Positions 11,109 to 21,317 of a stretch of DNA of 64,000 nt are shown here, piece after piece. Position 1 is the stretch's first letter. Each line of letters opens with the position of its first letter. The notes below the pieces were generated by a model. It was not told where the DNA came from, searched no databases, and saw only the letters and a list, made by a program, of their open reading frames with translations. The stretch is from Rachycentron canadum (taxonomy: Eukaryota; Chordata; Actinopteri; Carangiformes; Rachycentridae), in NCBI GenBank assembly GCA_038496675.1, contig CM076659.1, positions 16,748,219 to 16,812,218 on the forward strand, in the 5' to 3' direction. A program made the translations under genes and the position numbers.

Positions 11109-11702
11109 TTAATAATCCACCAACACTTGATGTTTGGAGTTTATCTCCAAAATAGATTCGTAACAAGCGTACACAATAAGCGTGCTCGTCTGAGGTAAGG
11201 ATACTCTGAATCTCATTTCCAATCTTAAATTTTCATTGGAAACAGGGGACAAGGCGTCTGCATCTTCCCGGCATTGAGATTGAGAACAGAGTATCCTTGC
11301 TCTAATTTCTCCCGGTTGATGCTCAGAAGTAAAGTAGCCTTGTCTCCCGTCCTGTCACATAGACAGATCTCTTCTCCTTGTAAAGGCTTTGTGGTTCACC
11401 ATGGCTCAAACAATATATTTAGGCATCATCCCCAGGAAGATAGTCACATTCAGCCAGGCTCATATTCAGCCAGGTTCGTACTGTCAGCGTTAGTGATTTT
11501 CACCCTGAGGTGCAACAAGGTGTCGTTCAGATCCAGGTTTTTCACCGTTTCTGGGTATAAATAACTCTATAGGCCCATTGTCTGCAATGGCCAACAAAGG
11601 TAAAACGTTCATTGAGCCTATCATTGATAGATAGCTTGGTCATGGGGCAGAAAATAAATCCAGCTCCGCCATACTGCATGATTTGTGGTGTATTAATGCC
11701 AT
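11109..11702 (-). pseudogene. Internally deleted Polinton/adintovirus-like virion protein gene (family annotated F54H12.2-like)
   Basis: Members of this family are proteins of about 400-450 residues, found in Polinton/Maverick-type virus-like elements of many animals and thought to be virion components. Seen on the minus strand: an ATG at 11702-11700 starting MALIHHKSCSMAELDLFSAP, then an in-frame TGA, then ADNGPIELFIPRNGE (about 11535-11585). After a frameshift come KNLDLNDTLLHLRVKITNAD (about 11478-11537), LNVTIFLGMMPKYIV (about 11408-11452), and near the C-terminus ENLRLEMRFRVSLPQ, LIVYACYESILEIN and HQVLVDY, with a TAA at 11111-11109. The order of N-terminal, middle and C-terminal blocks matches the family, but only about 594 nt remain instead of some 1.3 kb, so large internal parts are deleted. 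A 10-bp direct repeat, ttcagccagg, at 11449-11458 and 11465-11474 marks one deletion junction. The gene is dead. The family assignment is from recalled family features, with no search run. Confidence 0.72.
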
Positions 11703-11748
11703 TTTCATTTCTTTCACTTATTCACTTACTTTTACTTATTAAGGGCCC

Positions 11749-11900
11749 CTAGTCTTCTTGCTGGCCTCCTGTTTTACAGACGACATAGCTGATGACTTCC
11801 GAGGCAATGTTTTTAGCAGCTTATTTAAGATGAGGTTTTGTGATGCCAAAAGTTATTAGTCTTTTTCTTATGTCCTTGTGGAAGTATCACCTGAGGTTTT
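11749..11900 (-). pseudogene. Possible further small gene remnant of the same virus-like element
   Basis: Upstream of the virion-protein relic on the same strand, short readable pieces end at a TAG around 11751-11749: AAKNIASEVISYVVCKTGGQ (11761-11820), preceded in another frame by a Lys-rich piece, GHKKKTNNFWHHKTSS. Small basic or amphipathic virion proteins commonly precede structural genes in Polinton-like elements, so this could be such a gene. The evidence is composition and position only, and there is no diagnostic motif. Confidence 0.25.
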
Positions 11901-12780
11901 CTAACCACTTGTGGTCAGCCTGTTTAATTCTTACTCCTATGGTTTCAGCTCATTTGTAATGATCACTCTTTTTACTCAGCAAAGACATTGCTAAACAGCT
12001 AAATGCCTTCTGTGCTGCCTCTGTCTGCATCTCTTTCCTTTTCTCATTCTCTGGTTCTTCTCTCCATAAATGACAAAGTTGTAATTACAGTCACGTTCCG
12101 TCTCCATCAACAGCTTCACAGAGGAGCCTTGACAGCTAAGCAGGACTTTGACGCCCTCTCACCACTAATGCCTCATAGACTTCAGGCTGAGGGCAAAACA
12201 GGTGAGGGGGCAGTGACAGTGTGATTTTCAATTTGGCTTGTAGGGATATTTCTATTATAAAATACATTTGTGTGCAGAGGAAGTCAGTGAAGCATGAATA
12301 CCTTTTTTTTCCCAGCAATGTTACAGACACATTTGCAGACGGTCAAAGGGGATAGGTCCCATCATAAGGTATTAACAACTGTTTTACCTACAATCTTAAA
12401 GTTATAAGTCAGTATATAGGAATACTGTTGACATTGTCTTCTGAGATTTGTTGTCCAGATTATGGTTGACCGGAAATCTACTTGATTGCTCAATTGCATA
12501 AAAGGAAACTGCTATAGCAGCAGAACATGAAAAAACTGACTGAACCTTCATTGTTGACCTAGGAAACAATCGGTCAACTGACTTGTTCAACCCCATCTGC
12601 TGAGGCAGGTCATGTTATACCATTGAAAACACCAGCTACTAATTGGATCCTTATTTCAGCACAAGGGTTAATGGCTCCTCTATTGCAGCTTCTGTGTCCA
12701 CTGAACATGAACACATCATTTGCTACAAGGCAAAACAAAACATTTCCTCTCCAGAACTTGACTAACATGAGCACAGTGAC
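11901..12780. other. Non-coding stretch next to the virus-like relic
   Basis: No protein similarity is readable on either strand, so the far end of the Polinton-like relic cannot be placed. The 73-codon frame at 12003-12224 has no recognisable features. Confidence 0.45.
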
Positions 12781-13090
12781 AGGTTATCATAATTAATCAT
12801 AATTCAGTCTGATTATCAGGCTTCTCAGCAAGAAAAATGATAAATCTAATCCATCTTTATTATTTTATGTAACCGACTAATTGGGCTAAACAAATTAACA
12901 GACCTCAATAATAATCATGCCATTGTTAATTCAAACAACATTTATCTCTTTTGGACTGAAATCGAGTCATTCCCCATTATACCCTGATTAATTTTCATGA
13001 TTACCTGTCTGCTCCAAACCAAACTAGATTCACTGTCTTTATGCATTTTTTAATTAAACTACTCAAGGGTTCTGATCTATGGCTTTGTTG
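12781..13090. promoter_or_regulatory. Candidate regulatory element rich in homeodomain-type TAAT/ATTA motifs
   Basis: About 18 TAAT or ATTA cores lie within roughly 260 bp, including ataattaatcataatt at 12790, ctaatcc (OTX/bicoid type) at 12846, ctaattg at 12878, gttaatt at 12925, gattaatt at 12986 and tttaattaaa at 13049. A SOX-type ccattgtt sits at 12920. The surrounding DNA is less motif-dense. The density suggests a developmental enhancer, but AT-richness alone inflates such counts. Confidence 0.3.
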
Positions 13091-13384
13091 TCCAGAAAAC
13101 ATTGTGAGCAGAACTCAGAAAAGTTTTCTGTCTACTCAAACCCATTAATCAGAGATAGTGAACAAGGCTTTAACAGCTGTCACAGACTCGCTTCAAAATA
13201 AAGCAAGAAAAAAGTTTCTTTCATTCTGAGACGCAGGTTTGGCCAAAGCCACAGCTGAATATGAACCAAATTTTACTTTACTTTACTCACTTGTGCACAC
13301 TTTGGTCAAACCCCTCCTCCTTACCCAAAACTGCTACTGACTAAATTACCTAAACGAAACCTAATTCAACCTCTAACCCTTTCA

Positions 13385-13500
13385 TTGTGCGGACCTCACA
13401 ATGATAGTGTTGGACAAGAATTCATCCATAAAACCATAGAAAAACATGTACACAAATACATACACATACACATTGCAAATACAATTTCCAACAAGGAAAA
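13385..13500. repeat. Degenerate microsatellite-flanking repeat
   Basis: The words ggacctcacaatgatagtg and aacatgtacacaaatacata resemble the segment that often accompanies CA arrays in fish genomes. It is short and diverged. Confidence 0.35.
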
Positions 13501-13572
13501 TAATTTTTTATGTTCTTGGCCACAAGCAGGGTAAATGATGTCATGATGCTGAAACTGTGCCCAGTAGCTCAT

Positions 13573-13728
13573 TCACTTAACTAAGCAAACATCACCAGTG
13601 GTGTAGGTGACTTTTACAGACAGGCAAGTAGAGCCATCTTCCCTGTGGTTGGTTATTCCTGTCTTTACTGTATTGAAAGTCTCTCCTGCAGCCTTGCTGT
13701 CAGCTTTCACATCCTCGCCTTTGTCCTT
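13573..13728 (-). CDS. Weak candidate terminal coding exon, unknown product
   Basis: On the minus strand, a possible splice acceptor (ttgttcaaccag, AG at 13730-13729) is followed by 51 open codons and a TGA at 13575-13573. The composition is more balanced than its surroundings and the peptide looks globular: KDKGEDVKADSKAAG early and DGSTCLSVKVTYTTGDVC late. The polypyrimidine stretch before the acceptor is poor. No strong AATAAA is visible downstream, only a CATAAA variant near 13506. I do not recognise the family. The frame also stays open upstream to 13887, so chance cannot be excluded. Confidence 0.22.
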   Translation of the reverse strand, partial: KDKGEDVKADSKAAGETFNTVKTGITNHREDGSTCLSVKVTYTTGDVCLVK

Positions 13729-14833
13729 CTGGTTGAACAAATGAACTATTAGCATTATTTCTTTAAACTGACAATAAATATATGTAATGTGCAATGTGGA
13801 GGAAAAATATCTTTCTTCAATATAACTACCATTAACTGACAAAGACACACTCCAGCCATGATGCAGAATCCTGTTTTCCTGCCTCATTATCTCAAACGTA
13901 TTGCAAATCTTGCACAGAGAACCCTACAGCTCAAATAACAAAGCTATTATGGTTAAAAAGCATGAAAGGCTTATGTATTTAGTGATACAATTAGCTATAG
14001 ATATGTAAGTTTAATAAATGTTTTCCCTTGAAAAAGGAGTACACTCCTCATCGTCCCACGTTTACTAAGATGATTAGTAAGACAACTTGCACCAATTTGC
14101 GACGATAAATCACTGTAATTTGCTCATTTACTTGCTACTGTTGCCTGTTAACACTTACGAAGAAAGGAGCACTGAAGTAATTTTCTAATGTACAACTACA
14201 ATTTCCATACATTTCTACGAAAGACTGCTCGCAATATCATGACTGATCTCCAAACAGTGTAAACTGTTGTCTATGACTAGCGATGGCTCTTCATCTGTCA
14301 AAGATCCCTGGATCCTCAATGCCACAGCCTTTCTCGATGGGACATGGCCACACCCACCAAAAAAAAAAAAAAAAAATCATTGAAACAGTTGATGTAACGA
14401 CTGATAGTCAACCTAGCTGCCAGAGACAATAGCCTCATGCCGTCACAGTTACAAGATGAAGGCAAACGGGCAATACCTGATCAATGACAGGACGTTGTTC
14501 TGAAATGTAACGAAAGATATTGTTTCCACTTTGTTCTGTTTAACTTGTCAAGTACTGCTCGCCTTGCTTGTGCTGATAGCACACCAGTGACACACATGCA
14601 AACTGTAAAATGCTCATACAGATCTTTTTAAAAATGTTGATTGTTGCTTGATCTCTGATTCTGTTTTTCTTTTTCTCATACACACTCACCCACCACACCA
14701 TTAATCATTGATGGTCCAAGCTATTTTAACTGACAGGACAGCAAACAAGGAATTGTGCCATCTGCTGAAGTACTGTGGACGCCATAAAACAGCTTAAAAC
14801 TAACATTAAACTGATAAACCTTATTGATGCCCC

Positions 14834-14834
<1 letters not shown>

Positions 14835-14881
<47 letters not shown>
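14835..14881. repeat. (AC)n microsatellite, 47 bp
   Basis: Perfect AC array. Degenerate AC-containing sequence continues around 14996-15016. Confidence 0.97.
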
Positions 14882-14883
<2 letters not shown>

Positions 14884-15233
14884 AACGGACAGGCTGTCTA
14901 GTTTCTTCTTATTTTCAAATGCAACTAATTTGACCTTTGAGCCACTTCGCAGCTCTGCCCCGGTTCAGTGTAGCATGACAATGGCAAGTACTTTATACAC
15001 ACACATACACACACACGATTCAAAGACCCACAAAATCATGTTCACTACACCATAATACTAGCATAGTGTGATTTAGTGGGCTGTCTCTCACACAAGGGAC
15101 GCAATTATAATACATTGGGACACATTTACGCTTACATGCAGGTAAATTTATACACATTCACATGGTTCATTTCAAATTGTAAAACCTTTTCATTTGATGG
15201 CATATATGGCATTTTTTATGGCTTACAGGGTGA

Positions 15234-15255
15234 ACACACACACACACACACACAC
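15234..15255. repeat. (AC)n microsatellite, 22 bp
   Basis: Perfect AC array of 11 units, about 350 bp from the preceding array. Confidence 0.95.
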
Positions 15256-17740
15256 TCAACGAGGTCAGTGATTTAGAAGGTCTATCTCTAGGTGCTACAC
15301 ACACACGCACCACTATACACACAATAATGCACGACAGATCCGATTGTCAATAACTAGACTGAAAATGTCTGTGGGGGAGGGGATGTTCATTTTTCGAGGC
15401 CTTGCACTTATTACACACAATCATGCACGCACACTGCTGTCACCATGTCCTCAGGGACAGATGTTAGCAGGTGAGGGGAGAGCAATGAAACGTAAAACAT
15501 AAGAAAGAAAAACACATATGTGCTCTGTGGGGATGTTGGCAAGAAAGGGGAAGAATGAGAATGAAAAAAGAAAAGACATAGAGATGATACAGATCAAAAC
15601 TTATGTAGATCCTGTATTAACCCTTTAAGTGCCAATGGTTTATTTAAAAAAAAAAAAAAACTGGCTTTTGACATCAAGATTTCAGAAGTGGTTAGAGATA
15701 AAGGCCTACTCTAAATGAGAAAAAGATTACATTAGTACATGACCAATCGTCATAAAGGCAACCCTAAAGGCAGATATCCTCCTTCAGAAACAGAATCTGT
15801 GAATAACAGATCCATAATTTCATCATGTTAACTTTTTTTTTTCTGCTTCAATTACTTGAACACAGTGTACAAGCATCAATATAATTTAAATAACCAGATG
15901 ACAGATTGATGTTGTGAAAATATTTATTTAAAATATCAGTGGTATATTTTGACAGACTGAATGGTAATGACTGTAGCCTGCCTGTTTTCCTGTCCCACCA
16001 TTTACATACTGGCTTTAGGTGCCTTCATCAGTGATAAATCACATCTGTGTAAACAGCATCAACCTTTGGCACCTACGACATTATAGAGGAATGAGCACTG
16101 TGGCATTTTCACAATTTTGATGTCTCAGTGATATCCTTACTGTCTTGAATGTTTTCCATCAACACAGAGAGGCTGTTATCTGTAAAAATGTGCTTTTATG
16201 CCTTTTTACTGTCAGCTAAGGATAGAGCACATTATTTATGGTGCTGTTTTAAGTGCTACCTACTAACTAATTGTAATGCATTGCTATATTGAAACCTTTG
16301 AATGAAAATATTTTACAACTATAAATTTACTAAAATTTGATACATTTCTCATTAGGCTTATATCATTTAAAATTAATTTGGGAAGTAATTACTTGTTAAT
16401 TATTTTTACTAAACAGGTATAATTAGATTAATTAAGCGTCTTTCGATCAGCTCACTTTTGTCCAAAGGGCACCTTTAAAGTTTGACTTTTCCTCCTTTTT
16501 TTTATTGAAGTAAATAAATTATAAATTTAAAGCAATGTTTTTACATCACTGTGAAAACAACTGAGGTGATGCAATGTCCACTGTCATGGTGTCCTAACAT
16601 GAGCAATTATTCCCACTAGTTGCTTTCAGTGTATGTTATTGTAACACTGGGCTGATTCACTGCCAGGTCCTGTAGCTAGTGTTGTTGATGTTACAGATGG
16701 GGCTAAGCATAAGAGGGAATCTAACTGCCTCGTAGTCTGTTATTATTTTTAGTGCTACACAGGTACCAAGAAAAAATGAGTTAATCAGTCATTTTGACTT
16801 TTAACAACAATTGTTACAACCACACACTGTCACTTTTAGACCAGTTTCTCCACTGGACGCTCATAAATGAAACTAATATCAACCCTCCAGTAAAGTACCC
16901 ATAAGACAGCACCTGTCTAGCCCCACAGCTGTTACTGATAGCACTGATGATACCGATAACAATGAGCCAACATGCGCAATACGAGGAGCTGAAACAAGTA
17001 GCTGTCATTAATTCCGTTATTGATACCTGTGCTGCTTCTACTTAAAATGTCTCCAGTGAAAAAGATTATTATTAAAGAAACTGAGAATTACTGGTATCAA
17101 TAAAGATTATGTAATTAAATTGTAATTTGTTACTCTAGTTGTTATTGTAAAAGGATTTGACTGAAACAGGTTCATTTCTTCTTAATGTGTTGGGAACAGA
17201 TGTATTACAGTAGGTGATCACAGAAACAGTTTTTGCCTGGTGCAGGCTGAGCTAATGAAAAGATGAACAGAAAGCAGCAGTGGGGGATAGAATTGATAAA
17301 TGACCATACAGCTCTACATTATTAAAAACAAAAAATGTTCTGACTGTTCTGTCATCTTATTGTGGGCTCAGTGCCATGTGTTGCAATACTGTTGTAATTG
17401 TTGCCTCATGACCAAACACCAACTGTTTTTGCTTTTTTGGCACTAACTGAGCTCATAAATGGGTTCTGGCAGAATAATGTGGCCATTTGGAGTAATCACA
17501 GGCCGGTTTCCATCTGGGACAACAGGTGAACACGATTAACTACCTGACAGGCCGACAAATCACAGACAACAGGTCACAGAGTGTTTTGTGGCATGGACTC
17601 ACCAGAGGCGGATTCCTCTGACACTGTGTATGACAATAAATAGTATCCATCTTTTTGCTAAATATTCAATCATCACAACTGAAGGCACAGAGCTTCCGAT
17701 GAACACTTAAACTGGCTGGTAGAGGTTGGTATCCTGCTTG

Positions 17741-18000
17741 GGGCAGCAGTGGCTCAGGGGGTAGAGTGGGTTGTCCACTAATAAGAAGGTTGGTGGTTTG
17801 ATCCCTGACTCCTCCAGTCCACATGTGGCCTTGGGCAAGATACTGTTGGCTGTTTCAGTGTATGAGTGATATATGAATAACAGGAGATTAGTATAAAACC
17901 CTGTTTAATGTGTGTATGAATGCAACTTCTAATGTAAAGCGCTTTGAGTGATCAATACGACTAGAAAAAGCACAATGTAAGTGCAGTCTATTTTCCATTT
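17741..18000 (+). mobile_element. tRNA-derived SINE copy
   Basis: The left end reads like a tRNA gene. An A-box-like region is at 17750-17770 (tggctcagggggtagagtgg) and a B-box-like ggtttgatccc at 17794-17804, which together would form an RNA polymerase III promoter. A body with ccttgggcaagatactg follows. The right part reads taaagcgctttgagtg and ctagaaaaagcacaatgtaa, which I recognise as the conserved 3' region of a widespread fish SINE. The copy is diverged from the expected B box (gtttgatc rather than gttcgatc), so it is probably inactive. It is listed as a SINE and not as a tRNA gene, because no acceptor stem closes. Confidence 0.8.
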
Positions 18001-18293
18001 GCTTATAGAAAACAGTAACTAATATCTGCTTGAAATTCTATCAATTGTAAGTTGGTTTGAGTGAGGACATAGTTTTGGTTAAATGTCTCTTTAATGTAAG
18101 GAACTTAGAATATTTTTATTTCTTCTTAGCATTACTGTTACTTGATTCTTCTAAGATACAGTTTCTCCAGACCTTAATAGCTTTGACACAGCTTTAAGGA
18201 AGTATTTTTTCATTATGCTGCCTTTTGTCATTCATTTGCCCTCTGGTGCACAAGAAATTCCCCTGAAATCTCCTTCTTCTGGTTACGGGAAGG

Positions 18294-18319
18294 TTTTTTT
18301 TTTTTTTTTTTTTTTTTTT
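18294..18319. repeat. T26 homopolymer
   Basis: Uninterrupted T run. It might be the reverse-oriented A-tail of a retroposed copy, but no recognisable body flanks it. Confidence 0.95.
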
Positions 18320-20019
18320 GGAGTGGTAAAAATAATCATCCACTCTGTAAGACAGTAATTTCCACTCATTATTATCATTTTATTGTGCCTAAAAAATAAT
18401 TTTAATGTCACCTTTTGCACAAATTTGAAAGCTTTATCATTTGTGTGTATTCAAACTGCCAATTATACCAGCTATAAAGACATTAGCTGTAAGCTAGCTA
18501 GCAAAAGACAAAGCAACTGAAAAGAAATTGCATTGTAAAAAGTTTTGGTATTTTGGAGCATGCATGTGAGCATTTTGAAAGTGCTCCTTATACATGCTAA
18601 GGAGTTAGGAGGAGGAGGAAAAGCACAGGCAAAATATCTGCCATGAAAAGGTCTATATGAGAGTAGGTGCTGCCTAAGACTTTGTGAAGAGGAATGAAAG
18701 TCAAATATTACAAGATTTGATGAGTTTGAGATTTTCTTTCATGCATAAATGATTTATTTAAGCATAAGACCCAGAAATCCTGAATGAAATGTCACTTTAG
18801 TTGGAACTGTATCTTTGAGCAACTCAAGAAATTCCTCAAACTACAACAGACACTGTCAATTATATTCTGGTTAACCAAGGAAAACTGCTTTTCAGTTTTG
18901 CAACTGCTTTCTAAGATAAGTCTTTAATGAAACATTTATCCTCATCTAATTAAATTTTAAACAACATAAGCCTCTTTTTTTTAACAGACACAATTAAAAA
19001 CAGTCAGTGTGCAGATTTGAAGATCTTACCAGCGAGCAAACAAGAGGATTTGAGGTTTTAGCTTTGGGCTACAAACAAGTCCATTTACATTGTTACATCG
19101 TCATTACCTATGAATCATTCCCATCACGTTTGAGAAGGAGGAGGGCAGGCGTTATATAGTCAGAGAGAAATACATTTTAAGTCCCAAGTGTGTGGGAGCC
19201 ATTAGCCATGGAGCCATGTTATTATGTGCCTGTCACCTCAATGATAAGTGGAGCTATTGTGGGCTGCACTGCACAGTATATGGCATTTATACAGAACTAT
19301 TAGGGTAGAGGCAAAGCATCAGGTTTTTGAGCATTATATTGTTAAAGCCTAATCTTTTCATTGTAGCTCTGAATGATCTGTTCACTGTCTATCGCAACCA
19401 GTTAACCATCTCTCTCCATAAAAAAAATACAGTTGCCAAAGGTCTCCATACACTTCTGATAGGAAAAAAAAAAAAATAAATAAAAATAATTTGCATAAAT
19501 TTTTTTTTCTTTCAGGAAATTAAAATAATATACCTACTTCTTCCGCTTAGTGGTGGCAAAAACAGAAAAATGTCTGTCAAACTCTATGCTCAATATGAAC
19601 AGCTTTCCCATCATTTCAATTTCTCTCCTTTGGTAAAACCAGAACATTTTGAATGGTTATTAAACATGACAGCTCAAAAGTGCTGTAATTCTGCTAATTG
19701 AAGTGCGTTTCACTAGCGTACTCTTATCTGCATATATCAACATTTGTAAACATGTGCGCACACAAGGGGGTATGTGTGAGCTTACTATTGCTGATGAGTA
19801 TATGTTAGTCAGACCAGGGGAAAAGACGTTCCATATAATTATACATGAAGTCCAGATCAACTGTCATGCTTCAGTGATGCTGGGAAAGATGATAATTTAA
19901 TAAGCAGTGCAGGAAAAATAAGTTTGATGGGCAATTATGAAGGCAGGGACATACAATACGTGGAAATAATTTAGGGGTGGGGCAATGACACTATTTGTTA
20001 GCTATGCTAGTGTTGTCTC
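18320..20019. other. Non-coding stretch
   Basis: No gene, RNA gene or complete repeat is supported. A-rich tracts lie at 19462-19490 and a T-run at 19500-19510. Short words such as gctagctagcaaaa near 18495 hint at an old dispersed repeat. Confidence 0.45.
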
Positions 20020-20260
20020 CAGGATTGGCAGTGTTGGTCTGTCTCCCACTCTTAGTTCAGGGTGACACATCAACAATTACTGGATAGATTTCTGTGAAAT
20101 TTTGTGCAGACATTCTTGGCCCACTGAAACCTACTAACTTTAGTGACCTACTGAACCCCTTTGCGTCTAGCATCACAGGAGATTCACATTCAATTGCTGT
20201 TGATGTATTTCACCCAAAACAAGATGATATCTCATACAGCTGCTAACATGGCAGCAGTTT
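20020..20260. repeat. Fragment of a dispersed teleost repeat
   Basis: Words such as caacaattactggatagatt, gtgaaattttgtgcagacat and tcttggcccactgaaacc match what I recall of the proximal part of an abundant fish dispersed repeat. The distal part of the same type of element is at 7610-7900. It has no coding capacity and is well diverged. Confidence 0.6.
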
Positions 20261-20299
20261 TGATGAGTCTTGTTAAAATGAATATATAACACACAAGTG

Positions 20300-20530
20300 T
20301 CAATCTTCAGGGCTGAAAAATGAAGCCAACATGGAAGTGCCAAAAACTGCAGTTCCTTGAATGGCCACTTGAGTCTGAAGTTAGAAGAAAGTCAGTCATA
20401 ATTAAGGGGTGTGCGGCATTAAGTGACAAGTGGGTGAATGTGTACTTGTCACAAACTACAATGCATTGAAGTCATGGCTCCTCACAGGTCCCATTTCTTT
20501 GGCCACTTGTTTTACATGCAGGTACAGTAA
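20300..20530. repeat. Shortened copy of the 'gctgaaaaatgaagcca' dispersed repeat
   Basis: It shares gctgaaaaatgaagcca, gtgccaaa and aatggcca with the longer copy at 50260-50750. It then jumps to attaaggggtgtgcggc and gtgacaagtgggtg, so the middle of the element is missing. I recognise the family from fish genomes, but the class (DNA transposon or SINE) is uncertain. Confidence 0.6.
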
Positions 20531-21265
20531 CATAGAAAGTACATTACAAAGTACTGATCTGTTCTACTGTTTGAGTTCTATAAAAAAAAAAAACAACAAC
20601 AACTTTTATTTCTGATATTGTATTGTTCTTCTCTGGATAACTGTTGGTGCAGTCATGCCTATAGGGGTGCAGAAAGCAAAATTTAATCTTGATATATTGC
20701 AGATAGATAAATGAAATATTCATCTTCCCCTTCCACAATATTGTCTCAGTTTTGATGCACAGGGAAAAAGTGGAGTGAGATACTAAGGACTGAAGCCCCA
20801 AAAGTAAACTTTTCCACAGCTCATTCCAGGGTTTTATAGTATTTACGCTTCACAAAATAATCTACAAGATGTGCCAGGTGAAGCCATCTTTATATTTTAC
20901 ATCTTTTCTGCTTTACTGGCCTCGTGTCTGCTTGTTAAAGCCAATAAACTGAATACATCACGCTGCAGCTTTAATTAATCAAATACAACCATAAATACAA
21001 ACTATAAAAAAATCACTGAATCAGCATATGAAGGGCATTTCTTACCTTAATTGGATGGATATCACCATAAGTCATAAACCAGGTGCTGGGAAAATTTGTC
21101 TATTTATCATAGATGTTTTTGTGAAGCCATGTTTTGTTGAAAAGGATTAAGATCAGGATCAAGTGATGCATTCTCTGAAGCTGCAGGTTAATAAAAACAC
21201 ATCTTGTCCATAATGTTGTGAGATTAGTGCATATGGAGCATGTTCTGTCTTTTTCTCTCTCTGGT

Positions 21266-21267
<2 letters not shown>

Positions 21268-21314
<47 letters not shown>
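21268..21314. repeat. (AC)n microsatellite, 47 bp
   Basis: Perfect AC array. The Cys-Val open frame on the minus strand across it is an artefact. Confidence 0.97.

Positions 21315-21317
<3 letters not shown>

Larger units (their letters stand above)
13900..17740. other. Non-coding stretch with simple repeats and possible regulatory sequence
   Basis: It contains A-runs at 14359-14376 and 15647-15660 and the two AC arrays listed separately. An AT-rich homeodomain-motif-rich patch lies at 16330-16445 (attaggct, aaattaattt, gtaattacttgttaatt, aattagattaattaagc). A more GC-balanced, single-copy-looking block lies at 17430-17640. No gene is supported. Confidence 0.5.

Noticed and set aside
10732..11166. 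A 145-codon open frame on the minus strand as an intact gene
   Set aside because: Its 5' part lies in the wrong frame over the C-terminus of the virion-protein relic, and it skips the frame carrying the GEHW motif. It is a mosaic of decayed genes and not one protein.
11274..11564. 96-codon open frame on the + strand
   Set aside because: It is antisense to the virion-protein relic, with no family resemblance of its own.
17745..17815. A tRNA gene
   Set aside because: A- and B-box-like motifs are present, but no acceptor stem closes and the sequence continues into a fish SINE body and tail.
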